Shown here in pieces: positions 1 to 8,362 of a stretch of 64,000 nt of DNA. The position numbers and the translations under genes are program-made. The stretch's first letter is position 1; each line of letters begins with the position of its first letter. A model generated the notes under the pieces. That model did not search any database, was not told the origin of the DNA, and saw nothing but the letters and a program-made list of their open reading frames with translations. The stretch spans positions 2,669,421 through 2,733,420 of the forward strand of contig NZ_KQ976354.1 in assembly GCF_000346485.2 (NCBI RefSeq), read 5' to 3'. The DNA comes from Scytonema hofmannii PCC 7110. Lineage in GTDB: Bacteria > Cyanobacteriota > Cyanobacteriia > Cyanobacteriales > Nostocaceae.

Positions 1-196
1 AGTAGTAGAAGATAGTTGAACTAGCTAGAAAATTAAAAGGGACAAGGGTTAGAGATTTTTTCAATTAAATATAAACATTCTTGAGAGATACTTGCTCATC
101 TCTTGTGGGTTCATTTATACAAATTTCTCTCATTTTTGTTCTCGTAAATAAAACGAGAACAGTTTCTTCGGAATTTTAGGCTTCACTTTCCCTTAA

Positions 197-580
197 CCGA
201 GCAGTATTGCCACCACTCTTGCCCAAGCTATTCAACGAGACGAGGCGATCGCCCGTAGTGTTTTAGAAAGATTAGTTGAGGCAGGTTTAGTAGAAGCACA
301 TGGAGTCAAAAAAGGACGCACCTACACCTTAAGTCCTCAAATATACCGAGAATTAGGACAGTCAGCCGATTATGTTAGACAAGCAGGCTTTAATTTGATA
401 CAGCAAGAGCAAATGGTTCTGAGTTATGTAAAAACTCATGGCAAAATTACTAGACAAGAGGCAATAGAACTGTGTCGCATTAGTCAAGATCGAGTAACGC
501 GCTTACTGCGGAGGTTAACAGACGCTCAGCAATTAAAATTAGTTGGTCAACGTCGGGGCGCACACTACGTCATTCCATAG
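197..580 (+). pseudogene. C-terminal winged-helix fragment of an AlbA_2/COG2865-type ATP-binding regulator
   Basis: The frame is open from just after a TAA at 194-196 to the stop at 578-580, giving about 127 residues with no good start codon near its beginning (first usable starts are TTG 395 or ATG 413). It reads as two helix-turn-helix units: one around ARSVLERLVEAGLVEA followed by GRTYTLS, and one around ITRQEAIELCRISQDRVTRLL followed by a basic end. This resembles from memory the C-terminus of large schlafen/AlbA_2-like ATP-binding transcriptional regulators, whose N-terminal nucleic-acid and ATPase part is absent. The 196 bases upstream are AT-rich and non-coding, with an 8-bp inverted repeat (137-144/154-161). 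I infer a 5'-deleted relic. Confidence 0.55.
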
Positions 581-1094
581 CTTAGAAATACGCGCCGCGC
601 TTTTTTCAGTCCGTTTTAGCTAAAACCAAAAGAAGCCCCAAGTTACAGCAATTTTCGCTCTTATTAGACCACATGGAGTGGGGTGGGGCCACATGGAGTG
701 GGGTGGGCGTCCTCGCCCGCCCTCTATGATGTACGGGCGGGGACGCCCGTTCCACAAGAGCATAGTGTGGTTCATTTATTTGAAAACTGCTGTAACTTTA
801 GTTGTGCCGACTTACTTAACAACAAGCAAATCTCCACCTATATGCTCTATCTATAGGACAGTAAAAGAAGTTTATTTAATCTTATTTTTATGACTTTGGC
901 TAGAAGAAATGATTGCAGAAAATCCTTTAATCTAACTACAGACTTAACCGATTAAAAAGTACTTGTCTACTTAATCTATGTTTCATCAATAGAATAGATA
1001 GAAAATATGGCAAAAACGTTTCTTGAATTTCTTAGATTTACTTGCCAAGAAATGTAAATTTTCTGTTGTTTTGAAAACCAATATTTATTGAACC
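581..1094. other. Intergenic stretch with one repeat cluster
   Basis: No gene seen. It holds the GC-rich repeat cluster at 669-767; the remainder is AT-rich and forms the upstream region of the next gene. A 71-codon open frame crossing the repeats is composed largely of repeat sequence and is not credible. Confidence 0.6.
669..767. repeat. 20-bp direct duplication plus GGGCGTCC-type hairpin repeat
   Basis: A 20-bp unit beginning CCACATGGAGTGGGG occurs twice in tandem (669-688, 689-708, one difference), then a GC-rich inverted repeat (GGGCGTCCTCGCCCGCC with GGGCGGGGACGCCC) ending TCCACAAG. The same hairpin family recurs at 1997-2146, 33213-33396 and 42498-42620. Confidence 0.7.
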
Positions 1095-1952
1095 ATGAAT
1101 CTAGGTAATAAAAGCCCGGTAAAAGTGGATGTAAGTAACAAAAGCCAGGTTAATGGAGACGCTATGTCTAGCACTAAGGATATGTTTCAAAACCTTTGGA
1201 ATGCAAAGGTAGTCTTAGCCACAGCAGTGTTGGCGTTGTTTGTTCGATTGGGGTACGGTAGCGATTCAGCTTCACCTCCAGGGCTTGCTAGTACATATGA
1301 TATCAGCAGCAATACCGATGATTATATTGGTAGAACCGTGACCATTATTAGCAAGCCTTTTGAAAAAGTTAGTTCAAGCTCTTTTACAGTCAGTGATAGT
1401 CGATTTATGAGCGGTGAGCCTTTTGTGGTCGTAAACGCCACAGGTGTCCCTTTTGATTTACCTAAAAATAAAGATGTAAAAGTTCAAGTTACTGGTCAAG
1501 TTCGTAATTTAGACATTCCACAAATCGAGCGTGACTACCAGTTAAATTTGCAGGATGAATACTACAAAGACCATGTCAACAAACCTGCAATTATTGCTCA
1601 AGAGATAATACAAGCACCAACACCCGGTCAAATTACGAGCAAACCCACAAGATTCTATGGTAAAACTCTTGCAGTTAGGGCTGAAGTTGACAACGTTCAA
1701 AGTCCGGCTTTATTTACTCTAGATGAAAATTATGTAATAGGTGCAGAGGATTTGCTAGTTTTTCTCAAGCCTGAGCCACAAGAGGAGATTAAGAAGGCTC
1801 AAACTGTGATGGTTATGGGTGAATTGCGTCCTTTTAACGTTAATGAAATTGAGAGAGCCTATAACGTTAGGTGGGATGAAAAAGTGAAAACCCAGTTAGA
1901 CGCTGATTATAGAAATAAGCCCGTATTGGTTGCTGACGCTATCTATCCATAA
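1095..1952 (+). CDS. Membrane-anchored or exported protein with two tandem OB-like repeats
   Basis: Not a family I can name. The N-terminus is polar, followed by a hydrophobic segment (about residues 37-54) that fits a signal anchor, then a Ser-rich stretch. The rest is an internal duplication: repeat 1 (about 76-170) and repeat 2 (about 186-285) share the order (Y/F)xG(R/K)T, a short beta-rich part, a V(x)VxGx(V/L)R strand, then (Q/E)IER(D/A)Y and an end with NKPxxxAxxI. The beta pattern suggests an OB-like fold outside the membrane. The ATG at 1095 lacks a clear ribosome site; ATG 1164, five bases after GGAG, is an alternative start that keeps the hydrophobic segment. Confidence 0.75.
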   Translation: MNLGNKSPVKVDVSNKSQVNGDAMSSTKDMFQNLWNAKVVLATAVLALFVRLGYGSDSASPPGLASTYDISSNTDDYIGRTVTIISKPFEKVSSSSFTVSDSRFMSGEPFVVVNATGVPFDLPKNKDVKVQVTGQVRNLDIPQIERDYQLNLQDEYYKDHVNKPAIIAQEIIQAPTPGQITSKPTRFYGKTLAVRAEVDNVQSPALFTLDENYVIGAEDLLVFLKPEPQEEIKKAQTVMVMGELRPFNVNEIERAYNVRWDEKVKTQLDADYRNKPVLVADAIYP

Positions 1953-1996
1953 AGTAAGTGTTTAATTAAAAAACATTCCACCTTTTTCTTGTAGGA

Positions 1997-2146
1997 TGGG
2001 CGTCCTCGCCCGTCCTATGACTCAATACAGTTCAGTTAAGCAGTTATTTAGAAACCCAGTATCTTGGAGATACCGGGTGTGGTGCTCCCCTCTCGACCCT
2101 TAACTGAACCGTATTGTCCTATGACTTGGGCGGGCGAGGACGCCCA
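1997..2146. repeat. GGGCGTCC-family hairpin repeat, split by an insertion
   Basis: The arms TGGGCGTCCTCGCCCG (1997-2012) and its exact complement (2131-2146) form a 16-bp inverted repeat of the same family as the clusters at 669 and 33213. The loop is occupied by the 94-bp element at 2023-2116. Confidence 0.8.
2023..2116. mobile_element. 94-bp MITE-like element with 18-bp terminal inverted repeats and 10-bp target duplication
   Basis: Ends are CAATACAGTTCAGTTAAG (2023-2040) and its complement with one mismatch (2099-2116). Both sides are flanked by TCCTATGACT (2013-2022 and 2117-2126), an exact 10-bp direct repeat, the hallmark of transposition. There is no coding capacity, so it must have been moved in trans. 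It landed in the loop of the older hairpin repeat. The parent transposase is not identifiable from the ends alone. Confidence 0.85.
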
Positions 2147-2408
2147 CCCCACAAGATAGATTGATTTCTTGGGACTGGTGTACTCAGTTCCCCCTGAGCT
2201 AATTTTTTATCTAGCACGATAGGTGAATAACATACCTTGAGATAGGTGTATTGTCATTACCTTTAGAGATACTACTGTAATTGAACCTACCTTTTTACCA
2301 AGGAGATATGTTCGTTCTTACGGTAACGGATATAACTCGTTGAAGATACTATTGATAAAGTCAAGATATTAGGTAGGATATACAATGTTGTAATATTTTT
2401 GACTAACA

Positions 2409-2744
2409 ATGAATCCGGAAAAAGCAATTATTGTAGAGCAGACTCTTAGTGAGCCACCTCAAAATTCTGCGTCAAGAACAGAGTTGGTGATTCCCAGTGA
2501 AAGTGTATTTTTAATTCCTCTCTTTTTTTTACTCATTTTCTCAATTGCTTTTTTAAAGCAAACTAATTTTACACAAGCTTTATATCAAAAAATAGTTACT
2601 TCAAAACTTTACTCTCGAATTCCGTGTTTTAGATGTCAGTTTTTTAAACACAATCAATACTTACAATGTGCTGTGCAGCCTTGTTTAGTCATGACAAAAG
2701 CAGCTAGTGACTGTCCTGATTATTTACCTCAAAAAGGTAATTAA
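2409..2744 (+). CDS. Small membrane protein with a cysteine-rich C-terminal tail
   Basis: A 111-residue protein with one strong transmembrane segment (about 31-49), preceded by a polar N-terminus. The C-terminal part holds five cysteines in the pattern CFRC ... LQCAVQPC ... DC, ending DYLPQKGN. Such spacing would suit zinc or iron-sulfur binding, or a redox role, but this is inference. No family name is recognised; I believe similar short proteins exist in other filamentous cyanobacteria. The ATG at 2409 has no obvious ribosome site. It lies about 90 bases before the GH13 gene on the same strand; co-transcription is possible but unproven. Confidence 0.65.
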   Translation: MNPEKAIIVEQTLSEPPQNSASRTELVIPSESVFLIPLFFLLIFSIAFLKQTNFTQALYQKIVTSKLYSRIPCFRCQFFKHNQYLQCAVQPCLVMTKAASDCPDYLPQKGN

Positions 2745-2832
2745 TTTGTGTTTTTCAGAGAATTGATCAGTCAATTCACACAAGTCTCTTAAAATAAGTG
2801 GCAAATCAATATTGTTGAGAAGAGGAGGTTTG

Positions 2833-4458
2833 ATGAAAGACCAGTGGTACAAAAACGCGATCGCATACTCTCTGGATGTCGAAACGTTTATGGACTCAGA
2901 TGGCAATGGTATAGGTGACTTTCAAGGACTAACTCACTGCTTAGACCATCTTGCTGGACTGGGTATTACTTGTTTATGGCTCCTACCTTTTTATCCTTCC
3001 CCGAATCGAGACAATGGCTACGATGTGATGGATTACTACAATGTAGACCCTCGATTGGGAACACTGGGAGATTTTGTGGAGTTCATGTATCAAGCACGAG
3101 AGCGTGGGATTCGGGTTATGGTGGATTTGGTGGTGAATCACACCTCCAATCAACATCCCTGGTCCCAAGCAGCGGGAGCCGATAAAAACTCTAAGTACCG
3201 GGATTATTACGTGTGGACAGATAAACTTCCCGAACACGAAGTAGAACCTGTTTTTCCTGATGTTGAACGCAGTGTTTGGGAGTATGACGAAACTTCCCAA
3301 GCCTATTACCTGCACCACTTCTACAAAGAACAACCAGATTTGAACATTGCTAACCCCGCAGTGCAAGAAGAAATTTATAAAATTATGGGTTTTTGGTTGG
3401 AACTAGGGGTGTCTGGTTTTCGGATAGATGCTGCTCCTTTCTTGATAACGGGAATTGGGATTGAAGGTGCAGACGAAAAATGCCTGCAAAATTTCCTCTC
3501 TCATATGCGGGAATTTCTTTCGTCTCGCAGTATTGATGCAATCCTGCTTGCAGAAGCAAATGTAACACCAGACAAATTCTCCGTGTACTTTGGAGATGGC
3601 GATCGCATGGATATGCTATTCAACTTTTTGTTGAATCGTCATATGTTCCTCGCTCTTGCTCGTCAGCAAGCCGCACCTTTGATTGATGGGTTAAAGTCAA
3701 TACCAAAAATTCCTCAAATTGGGCAATGGCTTAACTTTGTGCGAAATCACGATGAACTCGATCTTTCTGGGTTGGCTTCAGAAGAACTAGAAGAGGTCTT
3801 TGCGGCTTTCGCTCCTGAAGAAAATATGCGGAGTTTTGGACGGGGTATTCGTCGCCGACTACCACCTATGCTAGAAGGCAATTGTCATCGTATAGAACTG
3901 ACCTATAGTTTGATGTTCAGCTTGCCCGGTACTCCCATGCTACGTTACGGTGATGAAATCGGTATGGGTGATGACTTGTCTCTAGAAGGTCGCGAAAGCG
4001 TTCGTACTCTGATGCAGTGGTCAGATGAACCCAATGGTGGTTTTTCCACTTCCCCTGAAAAGAATCTTGCCAAACCAACTATTTCACAAGGCAACTACGG
4101 TTACACACACGTTAACGTTGCTACCGAACAGCGCGACCCGAATTCCTTAATGAATTGGATGGAACGCCTTATCCGTATTCGCAAGCAATGCCCAGAATTT
4201 GGTCGGGGAGAGTGGCAAATTCTAGAAACCGATGAACCTTGCGTTTTTGCTCACTGCTGTGAATGGCAAGGTAGAGCTGCGATCGCAGTTCACAATCTTG
4301 CAGATCGAGAGTGTATCGCCACCATCAAAACAAAAAAGTACAAGCACCTGATTGAGTTATTTTGCGATCGACAATACGAACCAATTGAAGGCGAGTTATT
4401 TTCCATTCCTTTATCAGCATACGGTTACCGTTGGTTCCGAGTCAACACGATGCGTTAA
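2833..4458 (+). CDS. GH13 alpha-amylase family enzyme (trehalose synthase/alpha-glucosidase-like)
   Basis: A 541-residue glycoside hydrolase family 13 protein acting on alpha-glucans or maltose/trehalose-type substrates, probably in the cytoplasm (no signal peptide). The conserved regions are all present: VVNHTS (about 101-106), GFRIDA with nucleophile Asp199, LLAEAN with acid/base Glu241, and NHDELD with Asp307. The N-terminus WYKNAIAYSLDVETFMDSDG and the LPFYPSP motif resemble the trehalose-synthase subgroup, but the protein lacks a fused maltokinase. The start is ATG 2833, seven codons into the longest frame, because AGGAGG precedes it at good spacing. The next gene, an LLM oxidoreductase, follows about 100 bases later on the same strand and is likely linked functionally. 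Exact substrate is uncertain. Confidence 0.9.
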   Translation: MKDQWYKNAIAYSLDVETFMDSDGNGIGDFQGLTHCLDHLAGLGITCLWLLPFYPSPNRDNGYDVMDYYNVDPRLGTLGDFVEFMYQARERGIRVMVDLVVNHTSNQHPWSQAAGADKNSKYRDYYVWTDKLPEHEVEPVFPDVERSVWEYDETSQAYYLHHFYKEQPDLNIANPAVQEEIYKIMGFWLELGVSGFRIDAAPFLITGIGIEGADEKCLQNFLSHMREFLSSRSIDAILLAEANVTPDKFSVYFGDGDRMDMLFNFLLNRHMFLALARQQAAPLIDGLKSIPKIPQIGQWLNFVRNHDELDLSGLASEELEEVFAAFAPEENMRSFGRGIRRRLPPMLEGNCHRIELTYSLMFSLPGTPMLRYGDEIGMGDDLSLEGRESVRTLMQWSDEPNGGFSTSPEKNLAKPTISQGNYGYTHVNVATEQRDPNSLMNWMERLIRIRKQCPEFGRGEWQILETDEPCVFAHCCEWQGRAAIAVHNLADRECIATIKTKKYKHLIELFCDRQYEPIEGELFSIPLSAYGYRWFRVNTMR

Positions 4459-4470
4459 ATGGCTAATACT

Positions 4471-4504
4471 ATTTTGGATTTTGGATTTTGGATTTTGGAT
4501 TGGG
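4471..4504. repeat. 7-bp tandem repeat (ATTTTGG)
   Basis: Four direct copies of ATTTTGG followed by a partial copy lie between the GH13 gene and the flavin oxidoreductase gene. It is one of several heptamer arrays in this window, a known habit of heterocystous cyanobacteria. Confidence 0.85.
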
Positions 4505-4562
4505 AAAGCTTTGCTTGGACTAAATTTCACACTACGATCTGTCGCATTCTTTTTTCAACTTT

Positions 4563-5531
4563 ATGGTAAAAATTGGTTGTCAGGCTTCTCACGAACAATT
4601 TAAACCCAGCGAACTGCTTAAGTACGTCCAAATGGCAGAACAAGCTGGCTTCACTCATGTCCTATCTTCCGATCACTTCCATCCGTGGAGCGAACAACAA
4701 GGACAAAGCGGTTTTGCCTGGTCTTGGCTAGGTGCTGCAATGCAAGCCACCCCCACACTTTCCTACCGAGTGGTTTGTGCTCCAGGTCAGAGGTATCATC
4801 CTGCGATCGTTGCTCAGGCTGTAGCAACTTTATTAGAAATGTTTCCCAATCGCTTTGTGTTAACGGTTGGTAGCGGTCAAGCACTCAACGAACAAATTAC
4901 TGGAGACGGTTGGCCTACCAAATCTCAACGAAACGCTCGCCTCAAAGAGTGTGTTGATGTGATGCGTGCTCTTTGGACAGGAGAAACAGTCACTCATCAC
5001 GGTTTAGTTTGTGTCGAAGAGGCAAAACTATACACCCGTCCGGAAACACCGCCTCCAGTTATTGGAGCTGCTATCACCTCTAAAACAGCAGAATGGCTTG
5101 GCAGTTGGGCTGATGGGCTGATTACTATTTCTCATCCACTTCCCAAGCTGAAAGAAGTTGTTGAGGCTTTTCGTCGTGGTGGTGGTGAAGGTAAACCCAT
5201 GATTTTAAAAGTGCAGCTTTCTTACGATCGCAATGAGGAAGCAGCACGGCAAAAAGCACACCAGCAATGGCGCAACAATATTTTTGAAAATATTTTGATG
5301 ACAGAGTTGCGGACTCCACAGCAATTTGATGCGGCTGGAGCATTTGTTCAACCCCAGGAGTTGGATCTACACGTCCGCATTTCCTCAGATCCACAACAGT
5401 ATATTGAGTGGCTTCAGGAATACGTTGAACTCGGATTTGATGAACTTATCCTGCACAATGTTAACCGGGAACAGGAGAAGTTTATTGAAGTTTTTGGTGA
5501 AAAAGTGTTGCCAGTAGTAGCACGTAATTAA
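4563..5531 (+). CDS. Luciferase-like (LLM) flavin-dependent oxidoreductase
   Basis: A 322-residue single-domain TIM-barrel flavoprotein of the bacterial luciferase-like family. It carries the typical opening MVKIGCQASHEQF, the SSDHFHPW segment, and VGSGQALNE (a phosphate/flavin-binding region). It resembles the subgroup described as probable non-F420 flavin oxidoreductases (TIGR03885, from memory), found in organisms that do not make F420. The substrate is unknown. Placement directly after a GH13 enzyme suggests a sugar-related role, but that is inference. The last four bases overlap the end of the convergent gene downstream. Confidence 0.85.
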   Translation: MVKIGCQASHEQFKPSELLKYVQMAEQAGFTHVLSSDHFHPWSEQQGQSGFAWSWLGAAMQATPTLSYRVVCAPGQRYHPAIVAQAVATLLEMFPNRFVLTVGSGQALNEQITGDGWPTKSQRNARLKECVDVMRALWTGETVTHHGLVCVEEAKLYTRPETPPPVIGAAITSKTAEWLGSWADGLITISHPLPKLKEVVEAFRRGGGEGKPMILKVQLSYDRNEEAARQKAHQQWRNNIFENILMTELRTPQQFDAAGAFVQPQELDLHVRISSDPQQYIEWLQEYVELGFDELILHNVNREQEKFIEVFGEKVLPVVARN

Positions 5532-6538
5532 TTTTCAGACCAAATAGGCAATTGATTCACTTTCTGCACGGTTAACTCTACGTAAGAAGTTTTCTTTCCT
5601 TCCACAGGTGCTGTCCCAAAATAGCCTTCAGGACCATCGTGAGCATGGGGTCCGCTACTAACGACGGTATAACGTCCTTGTTGCTGTGCTTGATTAAAGG
5701 GAGAACCAACAGTTATGGGCCAACGTGACGCAAACAAGAAACGAGCTACATCCTCAACCCAATCTCGACGACCTTGAAGGTGATACACATGATGAACGGT
5801 CTCAAAGCCAGTGTTTCCATCAAAGCTACCCCCAACAGAGATAACGATTAACTTGGCATTCAACCAATCCTCTAGATAGGAGACTGCACCAAGAGACACT
5901 TGTGCTCCTCCACTAGTACCAATTAAGATGAGTTTAAGGGGTTGCTGCGATCGCGAAATAGGATATACGGCGTTCATGCGATCGACGATTGCTGTTGCAA
6001 TTCCCTGGTTATAAACAGAACCGTAACGTTCGTCTGCGGAAATGGCAAACCGCCAGAGATTGCGAATTTTAATTAAAATATCGGCATTTTTTAGCCAACC
6101 ATCTGCTTCATCTGCAGCACGCCATAAAGGACTGAGAAACCTCTGTCCTCCCAAACTCTCGTTTGCAGCTGAATAAGGAAAGACATCCCGAACAGTCACA
6201 CAATTAGAATGAAACTGTTCCAATCGATTTAGAAAGAATTCTTCGCCTGGAGTTAACTGGTTAGCTGAAAAATCTCCCACTCCTGGCAAAAAGACAATGT
6301 AGCAGTTAATTTTTGCAGACCGAGTACTTCCACCCGATTGATTAGCACCTGATAATAGTTTCTTTGTCCGATCTTGATTTTTTAAACCCAAACTTTCCGC
6401 ACCTTCTTGCAACCACCAAATCAAAGTTCCCACAGGCGCTAAGGTTCCCCAAGCTAGAAGCAAAACTCCTGCCAAAACAAGTAGCTTTAAAGTATCACCT
6501 TGTACCCTTAGCAATATCTGTTGAATAAATCGAAGCAT
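5528..6538 (-). CDS. Membrane-anchored alpha/beta-hydrolase-like protein of cyanobacteria
   Basis: The 336-residue product has one N-terminal transmembrane segment (about 18-42), then an extracytoplasmic or membrane-associated domain. The IVFLPGVGDF strand-turn and GTSGG (Ser209) fit the oxyanion and nucleophile elbow of an alpha/beta hydrolase, and a late HAHDGPEGYF could supply the catalytic histidine. No precise family or substrate is recognised. The start ATG is followed by a basic amphipathic segment, and heptamer repeats fill the upstream region. It converges on the LLM gene with a 4-bp overlap. Confidence 0.75.
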   Translation of the reverse strand: MLRFIQQILLRVQGDTLKLLVLAGVLLLAWGTLAPVGTLIWWLQEGAESLGLKNQDRTKKLLSGANQSGGSTRSAKINCYIVFLPGVGDFSANQLTPGEEFFLNRLEQFHSNCVTVRDVFPYSAANESLGGQRFLSPLWRAADEADGWLKNADILIKIRNLWRFAISADERYGSVYNQGIATAIVDRMNAVYPISRSQQPLKLILIGTSGGAQVSLGAVSYLEDWLNAKLIVISVGGSFDGNTGFETVHHVYHLQGRRDWVEDVARFLFASRWPITVGSPFNQAQQQGRYTVVSSGPHAHDGPEGYFGTAPVEGKKTSYVELTVQKVNQLPIWSEN

Positions 6539-6544
6539 TTTACA

Positions 6545-6750
6545 GTTAGTGGTTAGTTGTTAGTGGTTAGTGGTTAGTGGTTAGTGGTCACTGATTACTG
6601 GTCACTGGTCACTGATTAGTTGTTAGTGGTAAAATAATCATATTATCAGACTTGTACCCACTAAATATTAACTCTCAACTATTAATCACTAACTACTAAA
6701 TATCAATTCTGAACTACTAACAACCAACAACTAACCACTAACAACCAACA
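6545..6750. repeat. Heptamer repeat array (GTTAGTG) with inverted counterpart
   Basis: Twelve 7-bp units, mostly GTTAGTG and GTCACTG, run from 6545 to 6628. From about 6660 to 6750 the complementary motif (CACTAAC, CAACTAAC) recurs in opposite orientation, so the divergent promoter region of two genes could fold into a long imperfect hairpin. Confidence 0.8.
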
Positions 6751-6751
6751 A

Positions 6752-7318
6752 ATGATAGAATCAAAGCAGGGGTTTTGGAAAACTCTTAAAGATGCTTTAT
6801 TGTTAAATTCTAGCCTTTATGAAAATGCTCGTAACACTCCACAAACTCGTCAGTTAGCCTTATCTATCGTGATTTTATCTGCTCTTTCTCATGCTTTGGG
6901 AAGTAGTGTTATTTTGATCATCAATCTTGTTTCTTTGCCAATCGCGATCGCAGTGCTTGTACTTGATATACTCTCAATCATAGCAGGCTACTATTTTTGG
7001 ACTTTTACGATTTGGAAAATTGGACAGTGGTTAAAGCCAATAGATCCAACTTTTGGTGACTTATTGAGTCCTATCGGATTTGCTTATGCACCACAAGTCC
7101 TCAATTTTTTAACTTTGATACCTTTACTGGGACGACCAATTGAGTTGATATTAGCAGTATGGAGTTTGCTGGCGGCGATCGTAGCAGTTCGTCAAGGGTT
7201 AGATATTAGCACCACTCAAGCAGCGTTAATATGTTTGGTAGGTTGGCCTTTGATTCAGATTGCGATCGGTGTGTTGCAAGTTACAGAGCAACAAGTTATA
7301 AGATTTGTACGATTATGA
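6752..7318 (+). CDS. Yip1-family integral membrane protein
   Basis: A 188-residue, very hydrophobic protein with about five transmembrane segments (starting near residues 33, 60, 80, 120 and 160), preceded by a short polar N-terminus containing the sequence [13 protein letters not shown] typical of Yip1/YIP-like bacterial proteins. Its function is not known from sequence; family members are membrane proteins of unclear role. The ATG at 6752 follows directly on the repeat array, with no good ribosome site. The last six bases overlap the end of the convergent aspartoacylase gene. Confidence 0.75.
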   Translation: MIESKQGFWKTLKDALLLNSSLYENARNTPQTRQLALSIVILSALSHALGSSVILIINLVSLPIAIAVLVLDILSIIAGYYFWTFTIWKIGQWLKPIDPTFGDLLSPIGFAYAPQVLNFLTLIPLLGRPIELILAVWSLLAAIVAVRQGLDISTTQAALICLVGWPLIQIAIGVLQVTEQQVIRFVRL

Positions 7319-8224
7319 AGGTTGCATCTCTATGACATCATGACTAGAAAGTAGGATTTCTTGCTTTTTTGTGAAACACATGGCAACGCCCTTTTCATAG
7401 TACGCAGCTTCATTGATAAATATTGGATAAACAGTTGACTCTCCTACATAAGGAATCTCTTTACCATCGAAAGTAAGAAACATTGGATCGCCAGGATGAA
7501 GAGGTTCGTAATCTCTAAACTGAAGCTGAGGATGAATCATTGCTTGAATCTCTCCCCGCTCATTTCTGGGATAATCCACATCACTTATAGTAAAATAAAC
7601 CGTAACTGCGCTGGGAGATGGTGGTGCTGTTCCTTGGTTGCTAGAATCTAAATAATTCAAGATAGTATATATGAGTTCTTCGGTTTTTTGAAACCATTCT
7701 GCACTCAAAACACTTTGTGCAACCGGACCTACCTCAACAACAAAGCCTAATTCGCAAAGAGAACGGAGAAAACTACTTTCTCTATCGGAAGCAGCACAAC
7801 AAACTTTTACCAATGGATTAATTGAACTTAAGTAAGCAGCTAACTTAAGTAAAAAAGGATGCTCGTTTTTCAAAATAATGCTGAGTCCCATGTTTGTAGT
7901 TGTCGAGTGTAAATCCACAATGACATCTACTTGGGAGTTTCCTTTTGGCCCTAAAATTTTGTGTATATTTTTTGCGCGAATGTCTTCATAACTAGATAGT
8001 GTGGTATCATGTAGGTCTTTTTTCAAAAAACAACGATTTAAGTCTTTATCAATATACCGCCTACTTTCTTCAAAAGCTCTAGGATTTCCCAGTAATGTGA
8101 AGGTTTCAAAGCTATGGCGTTTAATTAAAGCAGGATATTTTTCAAACTTTTTAATTAAATAGATTCCTGTAAATTCATTTCCATGGGTTCCGCCTACTAT
8201 TGCAGCCCTTTTGATTTTGGTCAT
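7313..8224 (-). CDS. Aspartoacylase (zinc amidohydrolase, AstE/AspA family)
   Basis: A 303-residue zinc hydrolase that in the named family releases acetate (or another acyl group) from N-acylated aspartate. Seen directly: [10 protein letters not shown] with zinc ligands His14 and Glu17, the substrate-binding DKDLNRCF (59-66), VDLHSTTTN with the third ligand His106, and VEVGP with catalytic Glu164. The length and C-terminal beta domain match the family. Cytoplasmic, no signal peptide. The start ATG gives [15 protein letters not shown] directly, leaving little choice. Cyanobacterial members are often annotated by homology only, so the acyl group is uncertain. Confidence 0.9.
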   Translation of the reverse strand: MTKIKRAAIVGGTHGNEFTGIYLIKKFEKYPALIKRHSFETFTLLGNPRAFEESRRYIDKDLNRCFLKKDLHDTTLSSYEDIRAKNIHKILGPKGNSQVDVIVDLHSTTTNMGLSIILKNEHPFLLKLAAYLSSINPLVKVCCAASDRESSFLRSLCELGFVVEVGPVAQSVLSAEWFQKTEELIYTILNYLDSSNQGTAPPSPSAVTVYFTISDVDYPRNERGEIQAMIHPQLQFRDYEPLHPGDPMFLTFDGKEIPYVGESTVYPIFINEAAYYEKGVAMCFTKKQEILLSSHDVIEMQPS

Positions 8225-8305
8225 GCTACGAGATCGCCAAAAATGAGGATGAGCACTTAAGAACTGCCTTTAATTATAAATAAAGACAAGGAAGTTCAAC
8301 ACGTC

Positions 8306-8338
8306 AGATCCCCGACTTCTTTAAGAAGTCGGGGATCT
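8306..8338. repeat. Perfect hairpin repeat (AGATCCCCGACTTCTT)
   Basis: AGATCCCCGACTTCTT (8306-8321) is followed, one base later, by its exact complement (8323-8338). Related hairpins lie at 38871-38903, 57172-57198 and 61768-61795, always between genes. Here it lies between two same-strand genes and could act as a transcript-processing or termination structure, but there is no T-run. Confidence 0.85.
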
Positions 8339-8362
8339 TGGAGGATCTTGCAACTCAAAAGG

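Noticed and set aside
678-893. 71-codon plus-strand open frame
   Set aside because: Its first half is translated hairpin repeat DNA and there is no ribosome site or protein-like pattern.
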